A stretch of 64,000 nt of DNA from Anaerolineales bacterium (GCA_019454165.1 CP075367.1:1082179-1146178); one strand, 5' to 3'. Numbered from the stretch's first letter, positions 25,581 through 34,535 are shown. Notes: generated by a model from the letters alone, not told the origin. Program-made: numbers and translations.

Positions 25581-26350
25581 TGACCCGTACTAGCGCTCCC
25601 ATGCTCTCGCTGGAGAAGGTGTCCGCTAGCTTCGCTGACCGCAACGGCCAGCTGGCCGTGCTGCGCAATATCTCCTTCAGCGTGCCCCGCGGCCAATTCG
25701 TATGCGTGCTCGGCCCTTCGGGGGCGGGCAAGTCCACCTTGCTGCGCTTGCTGGCCGGGCTGCTGGCGCCGGCCAGCGGGCGCATTCTGTTCGACGGGGC
25801 GCCGGTGCGCGGGCCGCAGGCCGGCGTGGGTCTCGTATTCCAGGACGCCAACCTGATGCCGTGGCGGGATGCGTTGGACAATGTAGCCCTGCCGCTGGAG
25901 CTGCGCCGTGACCCGGATGCGTTCGACCGCGCCTGGGACATGCTGCAGGTCGTCGGCCTGCGCGGCTTTGAGCAGGCCCTGCCGAGCAAACTCTCCGGCG
26001 GGATGGCGCAGCGCGTCGCCATCGGCCGGGCGCTGGTGCAAGACCCGCAGCTCCTGCTGCTCGATGAACCCTTCGGTTCGCTGGACGCCTTGACCCGCGA
26101 AAAGATGGGCGAGGAGCTGCTGCGCATCTGGGAACTGGAGCACAAGACGGTGGTGATGGTCACGCACGATATTCACGAAGCGCTGTACCTGGCCGACCGT
26201 GTGCTGGTGCTCGGCCGCCGTCCGGCCAGCATCAAGCTGGACATGCAAGTCAGGCTGGCGCGCCCGCGCAAGCTGGCGGTGCGCTACTCGCCGGCCTTTG
26301 GGCGCATGGCGGCCCGCTTGCGGGCGGCCATTGAGGTGCAGGCGGTATAA
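25580..26350 (+). CDS. ribZ: Riboflavin-type ABC transporter ATP-binding protein
   Basis: A 256-residue SsuB/TauB-type ATPase. Walker A GPSGAGKST (about residue 44), Q-loop FQDANLMPW, signature LSGGMAQRVAIGRAL, Walker B LLLLDEPFGSLDAL and switch HDIHEAL are all present. The ATG overlaps the ribY stop (TAATG). It completes the three-gene transporter. The -10 box of the next operon overlaps its last codons. Confidence 0.85.
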   Translation: MTRTSAPMLSLEKVSASFADRNGQLAVLRNISFSVPRGQFVCVLGPSGAGKSTLLRLLAGLLAPASGRILFDGAPVRGPQAGVGLVFQDANLMPWRDALDNVALPLELRRDPDAFDRAWDMLQVVGLRGFEQALPSKLSGGMAQRVAIGRALVQDPQLLLLDEPFGSLDALTREKMGEELLRIWELEHKTVVMVTHDIHEALYLADRVLVLGRRPASIKLDMQVRLARPRKLAVRYSPAFGRMAARLRAAIEVQAV

Positions 26351-26370
26351 TCTCTCTCGAAAGTGAGAGA
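26346..26370 (+). promoter_or_regulatory. ccm operon promoter with palindrome
   Basis: TATAAT at 26346-26351 runs straight into a hairpin, TCTCTCTC-GAAA-GTGAGAGA (26351-26370; one T-T mismatch, GNRA loop). The palindrome spans the expected transcription start, so it is either an operator or a 5'-end hairpin. A similar TATAAT plus CTCTCT-GAA-AGAGAG arrangement precedes alaS. Confidence 0.55.
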
Positions 26371-26376
26371 TTGCAC

Positions 26377-26904
26377 ATGAGCAGCACAAGCCTCGCCCAA
26401 CCTCTACCCACTGGCCTCGGAAACAAGAAGTTCATCATTGGCGGCCTGCTCATTCTGGCTGCGGTGGTGTATCTCATCGTCACGTCCACCGCAGCCGGGG
26501 CGCAGTTCTTCTTCACCATCGATGAGCTGAACCAGCGTGGGGCCGATGCGGTGGGGAAGCCCGCCCGCGTGGCGGGGGCCGTGCTGGGCGACACCATCGA
26601 ATACGATCCCGAGACGCTGACCCTCACTTTCACCATGGTGCATATGCCCGGCGATACCCGCCTCATCAATGATGACGGCGGTCTGGCCAAAGCCCTGCAC
26701 GCCGCCGTGAATGACCCGACCCGCTCGCGCATGCAGGTGCAATACATCGGGGTCAAGCCTGACCTGCTGGCTCACGAGGTGGAAGCCATCGTGGCTGGCA
26801 AGCTGGGCGCAGACGGCGTCTTCTACGCCGATGAGAACGGCCTGCTGCTGCGCTGCCCGACGCGCTACGAAGAGGCGTTGCCCGGCCAGGCCGGTGACTA
26901 CTAG
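26377..26904 (+). CDS. ccmE: Cytochrome c maturation protein CcmE, CxxxY type
   Basis: A 175-residue heme chaperone with one N-terminal transmembrane helix (about 20-42) and the CcmE OB-fold domain (FFTIDELNQRGADAVGKPARVAGAVL). In most CcmE a His binds heme covalently in an HxxxY motif. Here the site reads RCPTRYE, with Cys160 and Tyr164, the CxxxY variant known from some anaerobes and archaea. ATG at 26377, a few bases behind the promoter palindrome. First gene of a ten-gene System I operon. Confidence 0.88.
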   Translation: MSSTSLAQPLPTGLGNKKFIIGGLLILAAVVYLIVTSTAAGAQFFFTIDELNQRGADAVGKPARVAGAVLGDTIEYDPETLTLTFTMVHMPGDTRLINDDGGLAKALHAAVNDPTRSRMQVQYIGVKPDLLAHEVEAIVAGKLGADGVFYADENGLLLRCPTRYEEALPGQAGDY

Positions 26905-26918
26905 TCCCTGTACATACA

Positions 26919-29012
26919 ATGATCGCTGATCTTGGTTTCTTTGCGCTGCTGATCGCTTTCCTGCTGGCGCTGTATGCCTGCGCGGCCGCTGCCGTAGGCA
27001 GCCCCCGCCGCGAGCAGCGCTGGGTGTCCAGCGCTCGCTCGGCCATCATCCTCGGTTTCCCCCTACTCACCATCGCCTGCGCCAGCCTGGTGTATTCGCT
27101 GGCCAATCTCGATTTCCAAATGCAGTACGTCTCCCAGGTCACCAGTCACAGCATGCCCATGTACCTACGCGTCACCGCGCTGTGGGGCGGGCAGGCTGGC
27201 TCGCTGCTGTTCTGGGCCTGGCTGATGGCGGCCTTCACCTTTGCCGTCATGCTGCGTGAATGGCGGCGTGACCGTGACCTGGAGCCGTGGGTCATCATGG
27301 TCACTGCGGCGACACTGGCTTTCTTCCTTTCACTTATCCTCTTCTTTGAGAATCCATTCCTACGCTACTGGCAGGGCATCACTGGCACAGTCTGGACCGC
27401 TATGTGGCAGCCCACCGGGGCGCAGCCTTACATCCCCATCGATGGCAATGGCCTCAACCCGTTGCTGCGCCACCCGGGCATGATCATCCACCCGCCCATG
27501 CTGTACATCGGCTTCGTGGCCTTCGTGGTGCCGTTCGCTTTCGCCATCGGCGCACTGGTCACTGGGCGCAGCGATGACCGCTGGATCCGCGTCACGCGCC
27601 GCTGGACCCTGATCGCCTGGCTGTTCCTCTCGCTGGGGCTGATCCTGGGCAGCCGCTGGGCCTACGACGTGCTGGGCTGGGGCGGCTATTGGGGCTGGGA
27701 CCCGGTCGAGATCGCCGCGTTCATGCCCTGGCTGACCGGCACGGCCTTCTTGCATTCGGTCATGATCCAGGAGAAGCGCGGCATGTTCAAGCATTGGAAC
27801 ATGCTGCTCATCATCCTGACTTATTGCTTGGTCATCTTCGGCACCTTCCTGACCCGCTCGGGCGTGTTGTCTTCGGTACATGCGTTTGCGCAGAGCGCTA
27901 TCGGGCCGATGTTCTTTGGCTTCATCGCACTCACCTTTGGCGTTTCACTGGCGCTGCTCAACAAACGCTGGGCCACGCTCAAGTCTGAGGTCGAGATGAC
28001 CTCGCTGCTCTCGCGCGAATCGCTCTTCCTTATCAATAACCTGCTCTTTATGGGCATTCTGGTGATCTGCTTCTGGGGGGTCGTATTCCCCATCGTGAGC
28101 GAGGCCAGCGGCGGGATTGGCCGCGCCATCCCCGCCCTGGCGCACATCTTCACCGGGCAGCGCGCCACAGTTGGCCCCATCTTCTATGAGAGCGCCACCG
28201 GCCCGCTGTGGGCGGCCCTGCTGCTGCTCATGGGCATTGCGCCGCTCTCGGCTTGGCGCGCCTCTACCGCCCGCACGCTGGGCCGCGCCATCTGGAAGCC
28301 CTTCCTTGTTTCGCTGGTGGTGCTGGCTGGCCTGCTTGTTGGCGGTATGCGCCAACCGCTGGCCCTGCTGGCGTTATGGATCTGCGCCTTCGTGTTCCTC
28401 GTCACCGTGTATGAGTTCTGGCGCGGCGCCCGAGCGCGCACGAACCGCGGCGAGAATTTCCTCCAAGCCTTTTGGCGTCTGGTGGCTCGCAACCGCCGGC
28501 GCTATGGTGGCTACATCATCCACATCGGCGTGATTCTGATCGCCGTGGGCGTCATCGGCATCGAGCTCTTCCAACAGGAGACCCAGGGCAGCCTGGCGGT
28601 GGGGGAGCGCATGCATTTGGGCAGGTACAGCATCGAGTACGAGTCGCTGGCTGAATTTGAAACGCCGGATGGCCGCCTGGTGGACCGCGCCGTGGTGAAC
28701 GTGTTCAAGGACGGCCAGCCGCTGACCCAGCTGTACCCGCGCCGTGACTTTTACTACGAGTCGCAGCAGGCCATGACCATCCCCGGCCTGCGCAGCACGC
28801 TGGAGGATGATATTTACATCCTGCTGGTGGATTGGGAGCCGGTCAGCGCCAGCAGCGCAACTTTCAAGATGTACGTCAATCCGCTGGTGAATTGGATCTG
28901 GCTAGGCGGCTTCGTGTTCATCTTCGGCACGCTGGTCGCTTCCTGGCCGGAAGCTGATGCGCTGCCCCAGCGCAGCCGTGCCCGCCTGGGCGGTACGCCG
29001 GAGCGCGCATGA
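26919..29012 (+). CDS. ccmF: Heme lyase CcmF
   Basis: A 697-residue polytopic membrane protein that attaches heme to apocytochromes c. The tryptophan-rich WWD-type motif GGYWGWDPVEIAAFMPWL lies near residue 255, with conserved His-containing loops (RHPGMIIHPPMLYIG near 190 and VMIQEKRGMFKHWN near 285). A large extracytoplasmic domain occupies about residues 545-660 before the last helix. Its last codons overlap the ccmH start. Confidence 0.95.
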   Translation: MIADLGFFALLIAFLLALYACAAAAVGSPRREQRWVSSARSAIILGFPLLTIACASLVYSLANLDFQMQYVSQVTSHSMPMYLRVTALWGGQAGSLLFWAWLMAAFTFAVMLREWRRDRDLEPWVIMVTAATLAFFLSLILFFENPFLRYWQGITGTVWTAMWQPTGAQPYIPIDGNGLNPLLRHPGMIIHPPMLYIGFVAFVVPFAFAIGALVTGRSDDRWIRVTRRWTLIAWLFLSLGLILGSRWAYDVLGWGGYWGWDPVEIAAFMPWLTGTAFLHSVMIQEKRGMFKHWNMLLIILTYCLVIFGTFLTRSGVLSSVHAFAQSAIGPMFFGFIALTFGVSLALLNKRWATLKSEVEMTSLLSRESLFLINNLLFMGILVICFWGVVFPIVSEASGGIGRAIPALAHIFTGQRATVGPIFYESATGPLWAALLLLMGIAPLSAWRASTARTLGRAIWKPFLVSLVVLAGLLVGGMRQPLALLALWICAFVFLVTVYEFWRGARARTNRGENFLQAFWRLVARNRRRYGGYIIHIGVILIAVGVIGIELFQQETQGSLAVGERMHLGRYSIEYESLAEFETPDGRLVDRAVVNVFKDGQPLTQLYPRRDFYYESQQAMTIPGLRSTLEDDIYILLVDWEPVSASSATFKMYVNPLVNWIWLGGFVFIFGTLVASWPEADALPQRSRARLGGTPERA

Positions 29013-29482
29013 GGATCGCCGCGCTCGTGATCGCGGCCGGTTTGCTGCTGGCGGCTTGCGCCGGCAGCCCGGCCGCCGCGCCAAGCGCGCAAGGTGCGCC
29101 CAGCGCGGACGAAGTGAACGCCGTCGCCAAGAACTTGTACTGCCCGGTGTGCGCCAACGTGCCGCTGGATGTATGCGGCACGGCCGCCTGCGCCCAGTGG
29201 CGCGGCCAGATCGCCGACCTGCTGACCGAAGGCTACACCGAGCAGCAGGTATATGACTATTTCGCCGCCCAGTATGGCCAGGGCGTGCTGGCGGTGCCGC
29301 CGGCACGCGGGCTGAACTGGCTGGTCTACCTGCTGCCGCCGGCTGTCATTCTGGGCGCGGGGCTGCTGCTGGCGCGCAACCTGCGCCGCTGGCGGCAGGC
29401 GCCTGCGCCGCAGGGCAAGGCACCCGCCACAGAGGACGACTACACTCGCAAGCTGGAAGAAGAACTCGACGCACGCCGCTGA
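29009..29482 (+). CDS. ccmH: CcmH-like thiol-disulfide protein
   Basis: 157 residues. An N-terminal lipoprotein-like signal (LLLAAC at about residue 17) precedes the CcmH domain with its redox pair in LYCPVCANVPLDVC (family consensus LRCPVCQ). A transmembrane helix follows (about 98-120), then a charged tail. It keeps apocytochrome CxxCH cysteines reduced for CcmF. Two additional cysteines just after the CPVC motif are unusual. Confidence 0.88.
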   Translation: MRIAALVIAAGLLLAACAGSPAAAPSAQGAPSADEVNAVAKNLYCPVCANVPLDVCGTAACAQWRGQIADLLTEGYTEQQVYDYFAAQYGQGVLAVPPARGLNWLVYLLPPAVILGAGLLLARNLRRWRQAPAPQGKAPATEDDYTRKLEEELDARR

Positions 29483-30027
29483 TGACTGAAGAAACGAAAC
29501 CCACATCCATCCTGGGCCGCGTATTGGCTTGGGGATTGTTGATCACGCTGCTAGCCCTGGTAGGGATGCAGCTGCGCTCCTCACTGCAGGGGGTACTCAC
29601 CCGCGGCGAGCAGGCGCCTGACTTCACGCTCGTCACCTTCGATGGCCAGACCATCACCAGCGCCGACCTTGAGGGCAAGGTGGTGGTGCTCAACATCTGG
29701 GCCTCGTGGTGCCTGCCCTGCAAAGACGAGGCCGTTCATCTGGAACAAGCTTGGCAGCATTACCAGAGCCGCGAGGACGTGATATTCCTCGGCGTGGCGT
29801 ATGTGGATACCGAGCGAGAGTCGCTGGCCTTCATTGCGGAGCACGGCGTCACGTATCCCAATGGCCCCGATCTCGGTACGCTGATCTACACCAGCTTCCG
29901 TGCCCGCGGCGTGCCCGAGACCTTTGTCATCAACAAACTGGGCGAGATCGCCTCGGTCAAGATCGGCCCGTACCAATCGGTGCAGGAGATCATTACCGTG
30001 GTTGACCGCCTGCTTGAGCTCGAATAA
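29482..30027 (+). CDS. ccmG: CcmG/TlpA-type thioredoxin-like protein
   Basis: 181 residues with an N-terminal membrane anchor (about 12-30) and a thioredoxin-fold domain carrying the CxxC active site WASWCLPCKDE (about residues 73-83) and a cis-Pro loop GVPETFVINKLGE. Feeds electrons to the CcmH/apocytochrome pair. It overlaps its neighbours by one base on each side. Confidence 0.9.
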   Translation: MTEETKPTSILGRVLAWGLLITLLALVGMQLRSSLQGVLTRGEQAPDFTLVTFDGQTITSADLEGKVVVLNIWASWCLPCKDEAVHLEQAWQHYQSREDVIFLGVAYVDTERESLAFIAEHGVTYPNGPDLGTLIYTSFRARGVPETFVINKLGEIASVKIGPYQSVQEIITVVDRLLELE

Positions 30028-30413
30028 TGGATGTAGGTTCGCTGCTTCTCTTTGTAGCCCTGTTGGTGCTGTGCGGGCTGTATGTTGCTCGCCCGCTGCT
30101 GGCGGGTGCGGAAGAAGATACCGATCCGCACCTGGCCAACCTGCACGCCGAGCACCGGCGTGTGCTCGACGCTCTGCTGGAACTGGACGCCGACTGGGAG
30201 ATGGGCAAAGTGCCCGAGGAGATCTATCACCCGCAGCGCCAGCAATTGTTGGCTGAGGGGGCGGCCGCCCTGCGCGCCCTGGAGAAGGTGGATGTTGATC
30301 TGCCTGCCGCGCCCAGCGACGAACGCGATGAGCTCGAAGCCATGATCGCTGCCTATAAGAAGAAAGACAGCAAGAAGGGTGCGCGCCAAAAGGGCGCGCC
30401 GCACAAACCATGA
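30027..30413 (+). CDS. CcmI-like membrane-anchored helical protein
   Basis: 128 residues: one N-terminal transmembrane helix (about 4-25), then a helical segment (EHRRVLDALLELDADWEMGKVPEEIYHPQRQQLL) that resembles the membrane-proximal region of CcmI/CycH, and a Lys-rich tail. The TPR part of CcmI is missing. Position between ccmG and the cytochrome gene supports a maturation role; the identification is tentative. Confidence 0.6.
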   Translation: MDVGSLLLFVALLVLCGLYVARPLLAGAEEDTDPHLANLHAEHRRVLDALLELDADWEMGKVPEEIYHPQRQQLLAEGAAALRALEKVDVDLPAAPSDERDELEAMIAAYKKKDSKKGARQKGAPHKP

Positions 30414-32116
30414 CCCCGCGTGCGTTGCGCTGGCTGCCACTGCTGGCCCTCTTGCTCGCCGCCTGCGAATTCTCGCTGGCGGGCGATGTGACCCCGCCGC
30501 CGGATGCCATCATCAGCCATGCCGACTCCACGCCCGTGGCGCTGGAGTACCCGCCCGCGCCGGCTGACCCGGCCGCCGGCGCCGCCATCTACACCCAGAG
30601 CTGTGCGCCGTGCCACGGCGCCAGCGGCCTGGGCGACGGGCCGCAGGCCAATATGCTGCCGGTGCAGCCCGCCCCCATTGGCCTGACCGAGCGGGCGGAC
30701 GCGGCCGCCCCGGCGGATTGGTATCGCATCATCACCCAGGGCAACCTGGATAACTTCATGCCGCCGTTCGCCAACCAGCTTGACCTGCAACAGCGTTGGG
30801 ATGTGCTGGCCTATACGCTTTCGCTGAGCCAGGACCCCTTGGCGGCCGAGGGTGGCGAGCCGCTGTATGCCCGCCACCAAGAAGCTATCCAGGCGGCCCT
30901 ACCGCTGGCTGACATCCGCCAGATGGCCGCCTATAACCGCAACGCCATCATCGGCGCGGTGGAGCAGGCCGTGCCCAGCCTGGCCTCGGCCGAGCTGCTG
31001 GCGCTCGGTTCCTACTTGCAGGCCATCTCGCTGGGCAGCCCACCGCAGGCGCCGGCCGCCGAAGGCGAGCCTGTGCCCAGCGGCGCACTGCGCGGCCAGG
31101 TGCAAGACGGCACCGACGGCGAGCTGGCGACCGGGCTGCAGGTCACTCTGTTTGGCTACGAGGGCCAGACTTTGGTGCACACGCAAACCGCCGAGGTCAA
31201 TGCCGCCGGGCGCTTCAGCTTTGACGATGTGCCAGTGGGCGAGGGGCGCACCTTCTTTGCGTCGGTGGATTATTTGGGGTTGAGCTATTTCTCTGAGTTC
31301 CTTAGCGAAGGCGAGCGCGAATTCAGCCAGCCCATCACGATCTACGAAACCACGCATGACACCAGCCAGCTGGCCGTGGAGCGCTTGACGGTTATTCTTG
31401 AATTCGAGCGCCCCGGCTTCGTGCGCGTGGTGCAGCAGTACCTGGTTTCCAATATTGGCATGCGCGCCGTCACACCCACCGCCGAGGGCGCGCCGGTGCT
31501 ACTCTACGACCTGCCCGAGGGCGCCAGTGATCTGGCTTTCAGTGAAGGCGTGTTCCGCGAGCGCTATCTGCCCACCCAGCAGGGTTTTGGCGATCTGCGC
31601 GCCGTGCTGCCGGGTCTGCAGACCTACCAGCTGCTCTTCGCCTATGAGATGCCGTATACGCGCAACCTGGACCTTCCGCTGGTGCTCAACCTGCCTGTTC
31701 GCTCGGTTGCCGTGCTGGTGCAGGATGGCAGCGTGACCCTGCAGAGCGCGGACTTCACCGAAGCCGGCGAGCAGCAGATCCAGGATGCGTATTACCGCGC
31801 CTATGTGTCCAACCAGACCTACTCAGCCGGCGACACTGCTGAGCTGCGCCTGCGCGGGCGTAACCCCCAGGGCAGCGGCGGGCTGCAGGCCGTGCTGGCC
31901 AGTGATGGCGTCGTGGTCGGGCTGGCCGCGCTGACCGTGGCTGTGGGCCTGCTGTGGCTGTGGCTGCGCCGCATGCAGGCCAGCCCGGACGAAGTGTTGG
32001 CGCAGATCACCCGGCTGGATGCGCGTTTTGCGGCTGGTGACATTGCTGAGAACCAATACAAGCGCCAGCGCGCCGCGCTTAAGGCCCAGCTGCGCCGCGT
32101 TGTGAAGGACGAATGA
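30410..32116 (+). CDS. Lipoprotein with cytochrome c domain inside the ccm operon
   Basis: 568 residues. Lipobox LLLAAC, then a cytochrome c domain (about residues 50-145) with the heme site SCAPCHG and a likely axial Met in NFMPPF. The middle is a carboxypeptidase-regulatory-like beta domain (LRGQVQDGTDGELATGLQVTLFGYEG), then other beta-rich sequence, one transmembrane helix (about 502-522) and a short cytoplasmic helical tail whose pattern resembles the preceding CcmI-like protein. It may be the electron carrier the operon exists to mature. Its partner is unknown. Confidence 0.78.
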   Translation: MTPRALRWLPLLALLLAACEFSLAGDVTPPPDAIISHADSTPVALEYPPAPADPAAGAAIYTQSCAPCHGASGLGDGPQANMLPVQPAPIGLTERADAAAPADWYRIITQGNLDNFMPPFANQLDLQQRWDVLAYTLSLSQDPLAAEGGEPLYARHQEAIQAALPLADIRQMAAYNRNAIIGAVEQAVPSLASAELLALGSYLQAISLGSPPQAPAAEGEPVPSGALRGQVQDGTDGELATGLQVTLFGYEGQTLVHTQTAEVNAAGRFSFDDVPVGEGRTFFASVDYLGLSYFSEFLSEGEREFSQPITIYETTHDTSQLAVERLTVILEFERPGFVRVVQQYLVSNIGMRAVTPTAEGAPVLLYDLPEGASDLAFSEGVFRERYLPTQQGFGDLRAVLPGLQTYQLLFAYEMPYTRNLDLPLVLNLPVRSVAVLVQDGSVTLQSADFTEAGEQQIQDAYYRAYVSNQTYSAGDTAELRLRGRNPQGSGGLQAVLASDGVVVGLAALTVAVGLLWLWLRRMQASPDEVLAQITRLDARFAAGDIAENQYKRQRAALKAQLRRVVKDE

Positions 32117-32817
32117 TCACCGTAAGCCAGCTCAGCAAGCGCTACGGATACCGCCTGGCACTGCGCGGGGTCAGCCTGCGCGTGCGCCGCGGCGAGATGG
32201 TGGCGCTGCTGGGCCCGAACGGCGCCGGCAAGAGCACCCTGTTGCGCATTCTGGCCGGCCTGGCCCAGCCCAGCGCCGGCCGGGTGGAGGTGGCCGGCTG
32301 CCAGCTGCCCAAACAGGCAGCTGCAGCCCGCGCCCAGTTGGGCTACTTGGGCCACCAGCCGTTGGTGTACGAAGACCTGACCGCTGACCAGAACCTGGAG
32401 TTCTTCGCTCGCCTATATCGCCTGCCTGCCGCGGCCGCCCGTATCGACGAACTGCTGGAGCTGGTCGGGTTGCACCAGCGCCGCAGCGAGCGCGTGCGGG
32501 GCTACTCGCGCGGCATGTTGCAGCGCCTGGCGCTGGCGCGGGCGCTGCTGCACCGCCCGCGCGTGCTGCTGCTGGACGAGCCGCACAGCGCGCTCGACCT
32601 GCAGACCGCCGATGCGCTCGATGATGTCTTGCGGGCGCAAGCGCGGGCCGGAGCCACCATCCTGATCGCCAGCCATGACCTCGATCGGGTGGGGGGTCTG
32701 GCGCAGCGCGCCGTGCTGCTGGCCGACGGCCGCAGCGCCGCCGCACTGCCCAAGGCCAAGCTCGGCCGCGGGCTGCCTGGCCACTACCAGCAAGCCCTGG
32801 AGCGCGCCGGTGGCTAG
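32113..32817 (+). CDS. ccmA: Heme exporter ATP-binding protein CcmA
   Basis: A 234-residue ABC ATPase with Walker A GPNGAGKST (about 36-44), signature YSRGMLQRLALARALL (the usual SGG reads SRG, typical of CcmA) and Walker B LLLDEPHSALD. With CcmB and CcmC it releases holo-CcmE from the complex. The stop codon overlaps the GTG start of ccmB. Confidence 0.93.
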   Translation: MITVSQLSKRYGYRLALRGVSLRVRRGEMVALLGPNGAGKSTLLRILAGLAQPSAGRVEVAGCQLPKQAAAARAQLGYLGHQPLVYEDLTADQNLEFFARLYRLPAAAARIDELLELVGLHQRRSERVRGYSRGMLQRLALARALLHRPRVLLLDEPHSALDLQTADALDDVLRAQARAGATILIASHDLDRVGGLAQRAVLLADGRSAAALPKAKLGRGLPGHYQQALERAGG

Positions 32818-33484
32818 CTATTTCGCGGCCGTATGGGCCATCATGCGCAAGGATCTGGCGGCCGAGTGGCGCAGCCGCCAGATGGTGACCGCCATGCTGG
32901 TGTTCGTGGTGCTGGTCATCTTTATCTTCGCCTTCACGCTGGATATAGACATGCTGACCCGCCGCCAGATCGCCGCCGGCGTGCTGTGGACCACCTTCGC
33001 CTTCGCCGGCATCCTGGGGCTAAACCGCACCCTGGCCACCGAGGGCGAGCGCGGCTCGCTGGATGGCCTGCTGCTGGCCCCCGTGGAGCGCAGCGCCATC
33101 TACTTCGGCAAAACCCTTGCGAACTTATTCTTCATGCTGGTTGTGGAAATTTTCACCCTGCCGCTTTATGCTCTCTTCTATAACATGAGCCTGGCCCAGC
33201 CGGGTCTGTGGCTGGTGCTGCTGCTCGGCTCGTGGTGCTTTTGCAGTGTGGGTACGTTGCTGGCAGCCATGGCCGCCCAGGCGCGCAGCCGCGAGTTGCT
33301 GCTGCCGGTGCTGCTGCTGCCGATGGCGCTGCCGGTGCTGGTGGCTTCAGTGCGCGCCAGCAGCGCCTTCGTGAACGGCCTGGGCATGGAATATGCTTCG
33401 GCCAGCCTTAACATCCTGGTGGTGTATGGCCTCATCATGCCCGCATTGGGCTTCATGTTCTTTGACTTCATTGTAGAGGAGTAA
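32810..33484 (+). CDS. ccmB: Heme exporter permease CcmB
   Basis: 224 residues with six predicted helices; the family length is about 220. Recognisable segments are IMRKDLAAEWRSRQM at the N-terminus and GERGSLDGLLLAPVERSAIYFGK in the first cytoplasmic loop. I chose the GTG at 32810 because it gives the family length and overlaps the ccmA stop. The open frame extends upstream inside ccmA but that part is not CcmB-like. Confidence 0.92.
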   Translation: MASYFAAVWAIMRKDLAAEWRSRQMVTAMLVFVVLVIFIFAFTLDIDMLTRRQIAAGVLWTTFAFAGILGLNRTLATEGERGSLDGLLLAPVERSAIYFGKTLANLFFMLVVEIFTLPLYALFYNMSLAQPGLWLVLLLGSWCFCSVGTLLAAMAAQARSRELLLPVLLLPMALPVLVASVRASSAFVNGLGMEYASASLNILVVYGLIMPALGFMFFDFIVEE

Positions 33485-33491
33485 GTCTCGT

Positions 33492-34208
33492 ATGGCATCA
33501 ACTTCGTTGGACCGCAAGCCTCGCTTGCTGCAGGCGCTCGACATTTTGTCGGCGCTGCTTATGCTCGGCACCATTTACATGGTGTTCTTCTATGCCCCCA
33601 TGGAACGCGTCATGGGTCAGGTGCAGCGTGTGTTCTACTTCCACGCCTCCAGCGGCTGGGTGACCATGGTGGTGCTTATCATCGCCGCCCTGGCCGGCAT
33701 CATCTATCTCATCCGCCCGCACAAGAAGTGGGACGTGCTGGCCGTGGCCTGTGTCGAGATCGGCCTGGTGTTCGCGTTCATCTGCGTCACCACCGGCTCC
33801 ATCTGGGCTCGCCCGGCCTGGAACACCTGGTGGACCTGGGACCCGCGCGTGGTGACCTTCACCATCCTGATCCTGGTGTACATGGCCTACATGCTGCTGC
33901 GCCAGGGCATTGAAGACCCGCAGCGCCGCGCCCGCTTTGGCGCCATTTACGCCATCCTGGCCGCCTTCACTGTGCCGCTGACCTTCTTCTCCATCCGCAT
34001 CTGGCGCACGCTGCACCCGGTAGTCATCGGCAGTGGCAGCGCCACGGCCGAGGGCGGCTTCGACATGACCCGCCCGATGGTGTGGACCCTGCTGTTCACC
34101 CTGCTGGCGCTGACCGTGTTCACGCTGACCCTGCTCTGGCACCGCGTGCGCCTGGGCTGGCTGGCTGACAAAGTGGAAGAACTGCGCATGAAGGCGTTTG
34201 GCCGCTAG
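33492..34208 (+). CDS. ccmC: Heme exporter protein CcmC
   Basis: A 238-residue six-helix protein with the WWD heme-handling motif SIWARPAWNTWWTWDPR (about residues 98-114) and the flanking His positions FYFHASSGW and TLHPVV. It hands heme to CcmE. Eight bases separate it from ccmB. Confidence 0.95.
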   Translation: MASTSLDRKPRLLQALDILSALLMLGTIYMVFFYAPMERVMGQVQRVFYFHASSGWVTMVVLIIAALAGIIYLIRPHKKWDVLAVACVEIGLVFAFICVTTGSIWARPAWNTWWTWDPRVVTFTILILVYMAYMLLRQGIEDPQRRARFGAIYAILAAFTVPLTFFSIRIWRTLHPVVIGSGSATAEGGFDMTRPMVWTLLFTLLALTVFTLTLLWHRVRLGWLADKVEELRMKAFGR

Positions 34209-34228
34209 GCCGGGAGTAAGTGAAAGAC

Positions 34229-34456
34229 ATGCCGATCGAAACAACCAATTACATGATCCTGGGCTTCGCCGTCACCTTTGGCGCGATCGCCCTGTACCTG
34301 GTCAGCCTCCCGCAGCGCACCAAGAACCTCAAGGCTGAGTACGAGATCCTGCAATCCGCCGCCAAGCCGGCTAGGAAAGCTGCCCCTAAAAAGGCAGCTA
34401 AGAAGACCGCAAAGAAGGCGGCGAAGAAGACCGCCAAGCGCGCCACCCGCCGCTAG
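34229..34456 (+). CDS. CcmD-like small membrane protein with Lys/Ala-rich tail
   Basis: 75 residues: one transmembrane helix (about 8-27), a short LPQRTKNLKAEYEIL segment as in CcmD-type proteins, then a repetitive Lys/Ala tail (KKAAKKTAKKAAKK) resembling histone H1-like tails. A GTG at 34220 is an alternative start. Position after ccmC matches ccmD in other System I operons. The basic tail is unusual and could bind membrane lipids or nucleic acid; unknown. Confidence 0.65.
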   Translation: MPIETTNYMILGFAVTFGAIALYLVSLPQRTKNLKAEYEILQSAAKPARKAAPKKAAKKTAKKAAKKTAKRATRR

Positions 34457-34476
34457 CTTGCAAGCATCCGCTACCC

Positions 34477-34515
34477 AATGGGCGGGGCGCTACAGCGCCC
34501 CGCCCATTTTCGTTT
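34477..34515 (+). terminator. ccm operon terminator
   Basis: A perfect 15-bp GC-rich stem (arm contains ATGGGCGGGGCGCT) with a 2-nt nominal loop, followed by TTCGTTTT. Confidence 0.9.
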
Positions 34516-34522
34516 TGTGAGC

Positions 34523-34528
34523 TAGAAT
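34523..34528 (+). promoter_or_regulatory. -10 box of the AI-2E family gene, leaderless start
   Basis: TAGAAT ends seven bases before the ATG at 34536. An ATG at 34527 overlaps the box itself and cannot be the start of a transcript driven by it. Confidence 0.5.
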
Positions 34529-34535
34529 GCAGGCC

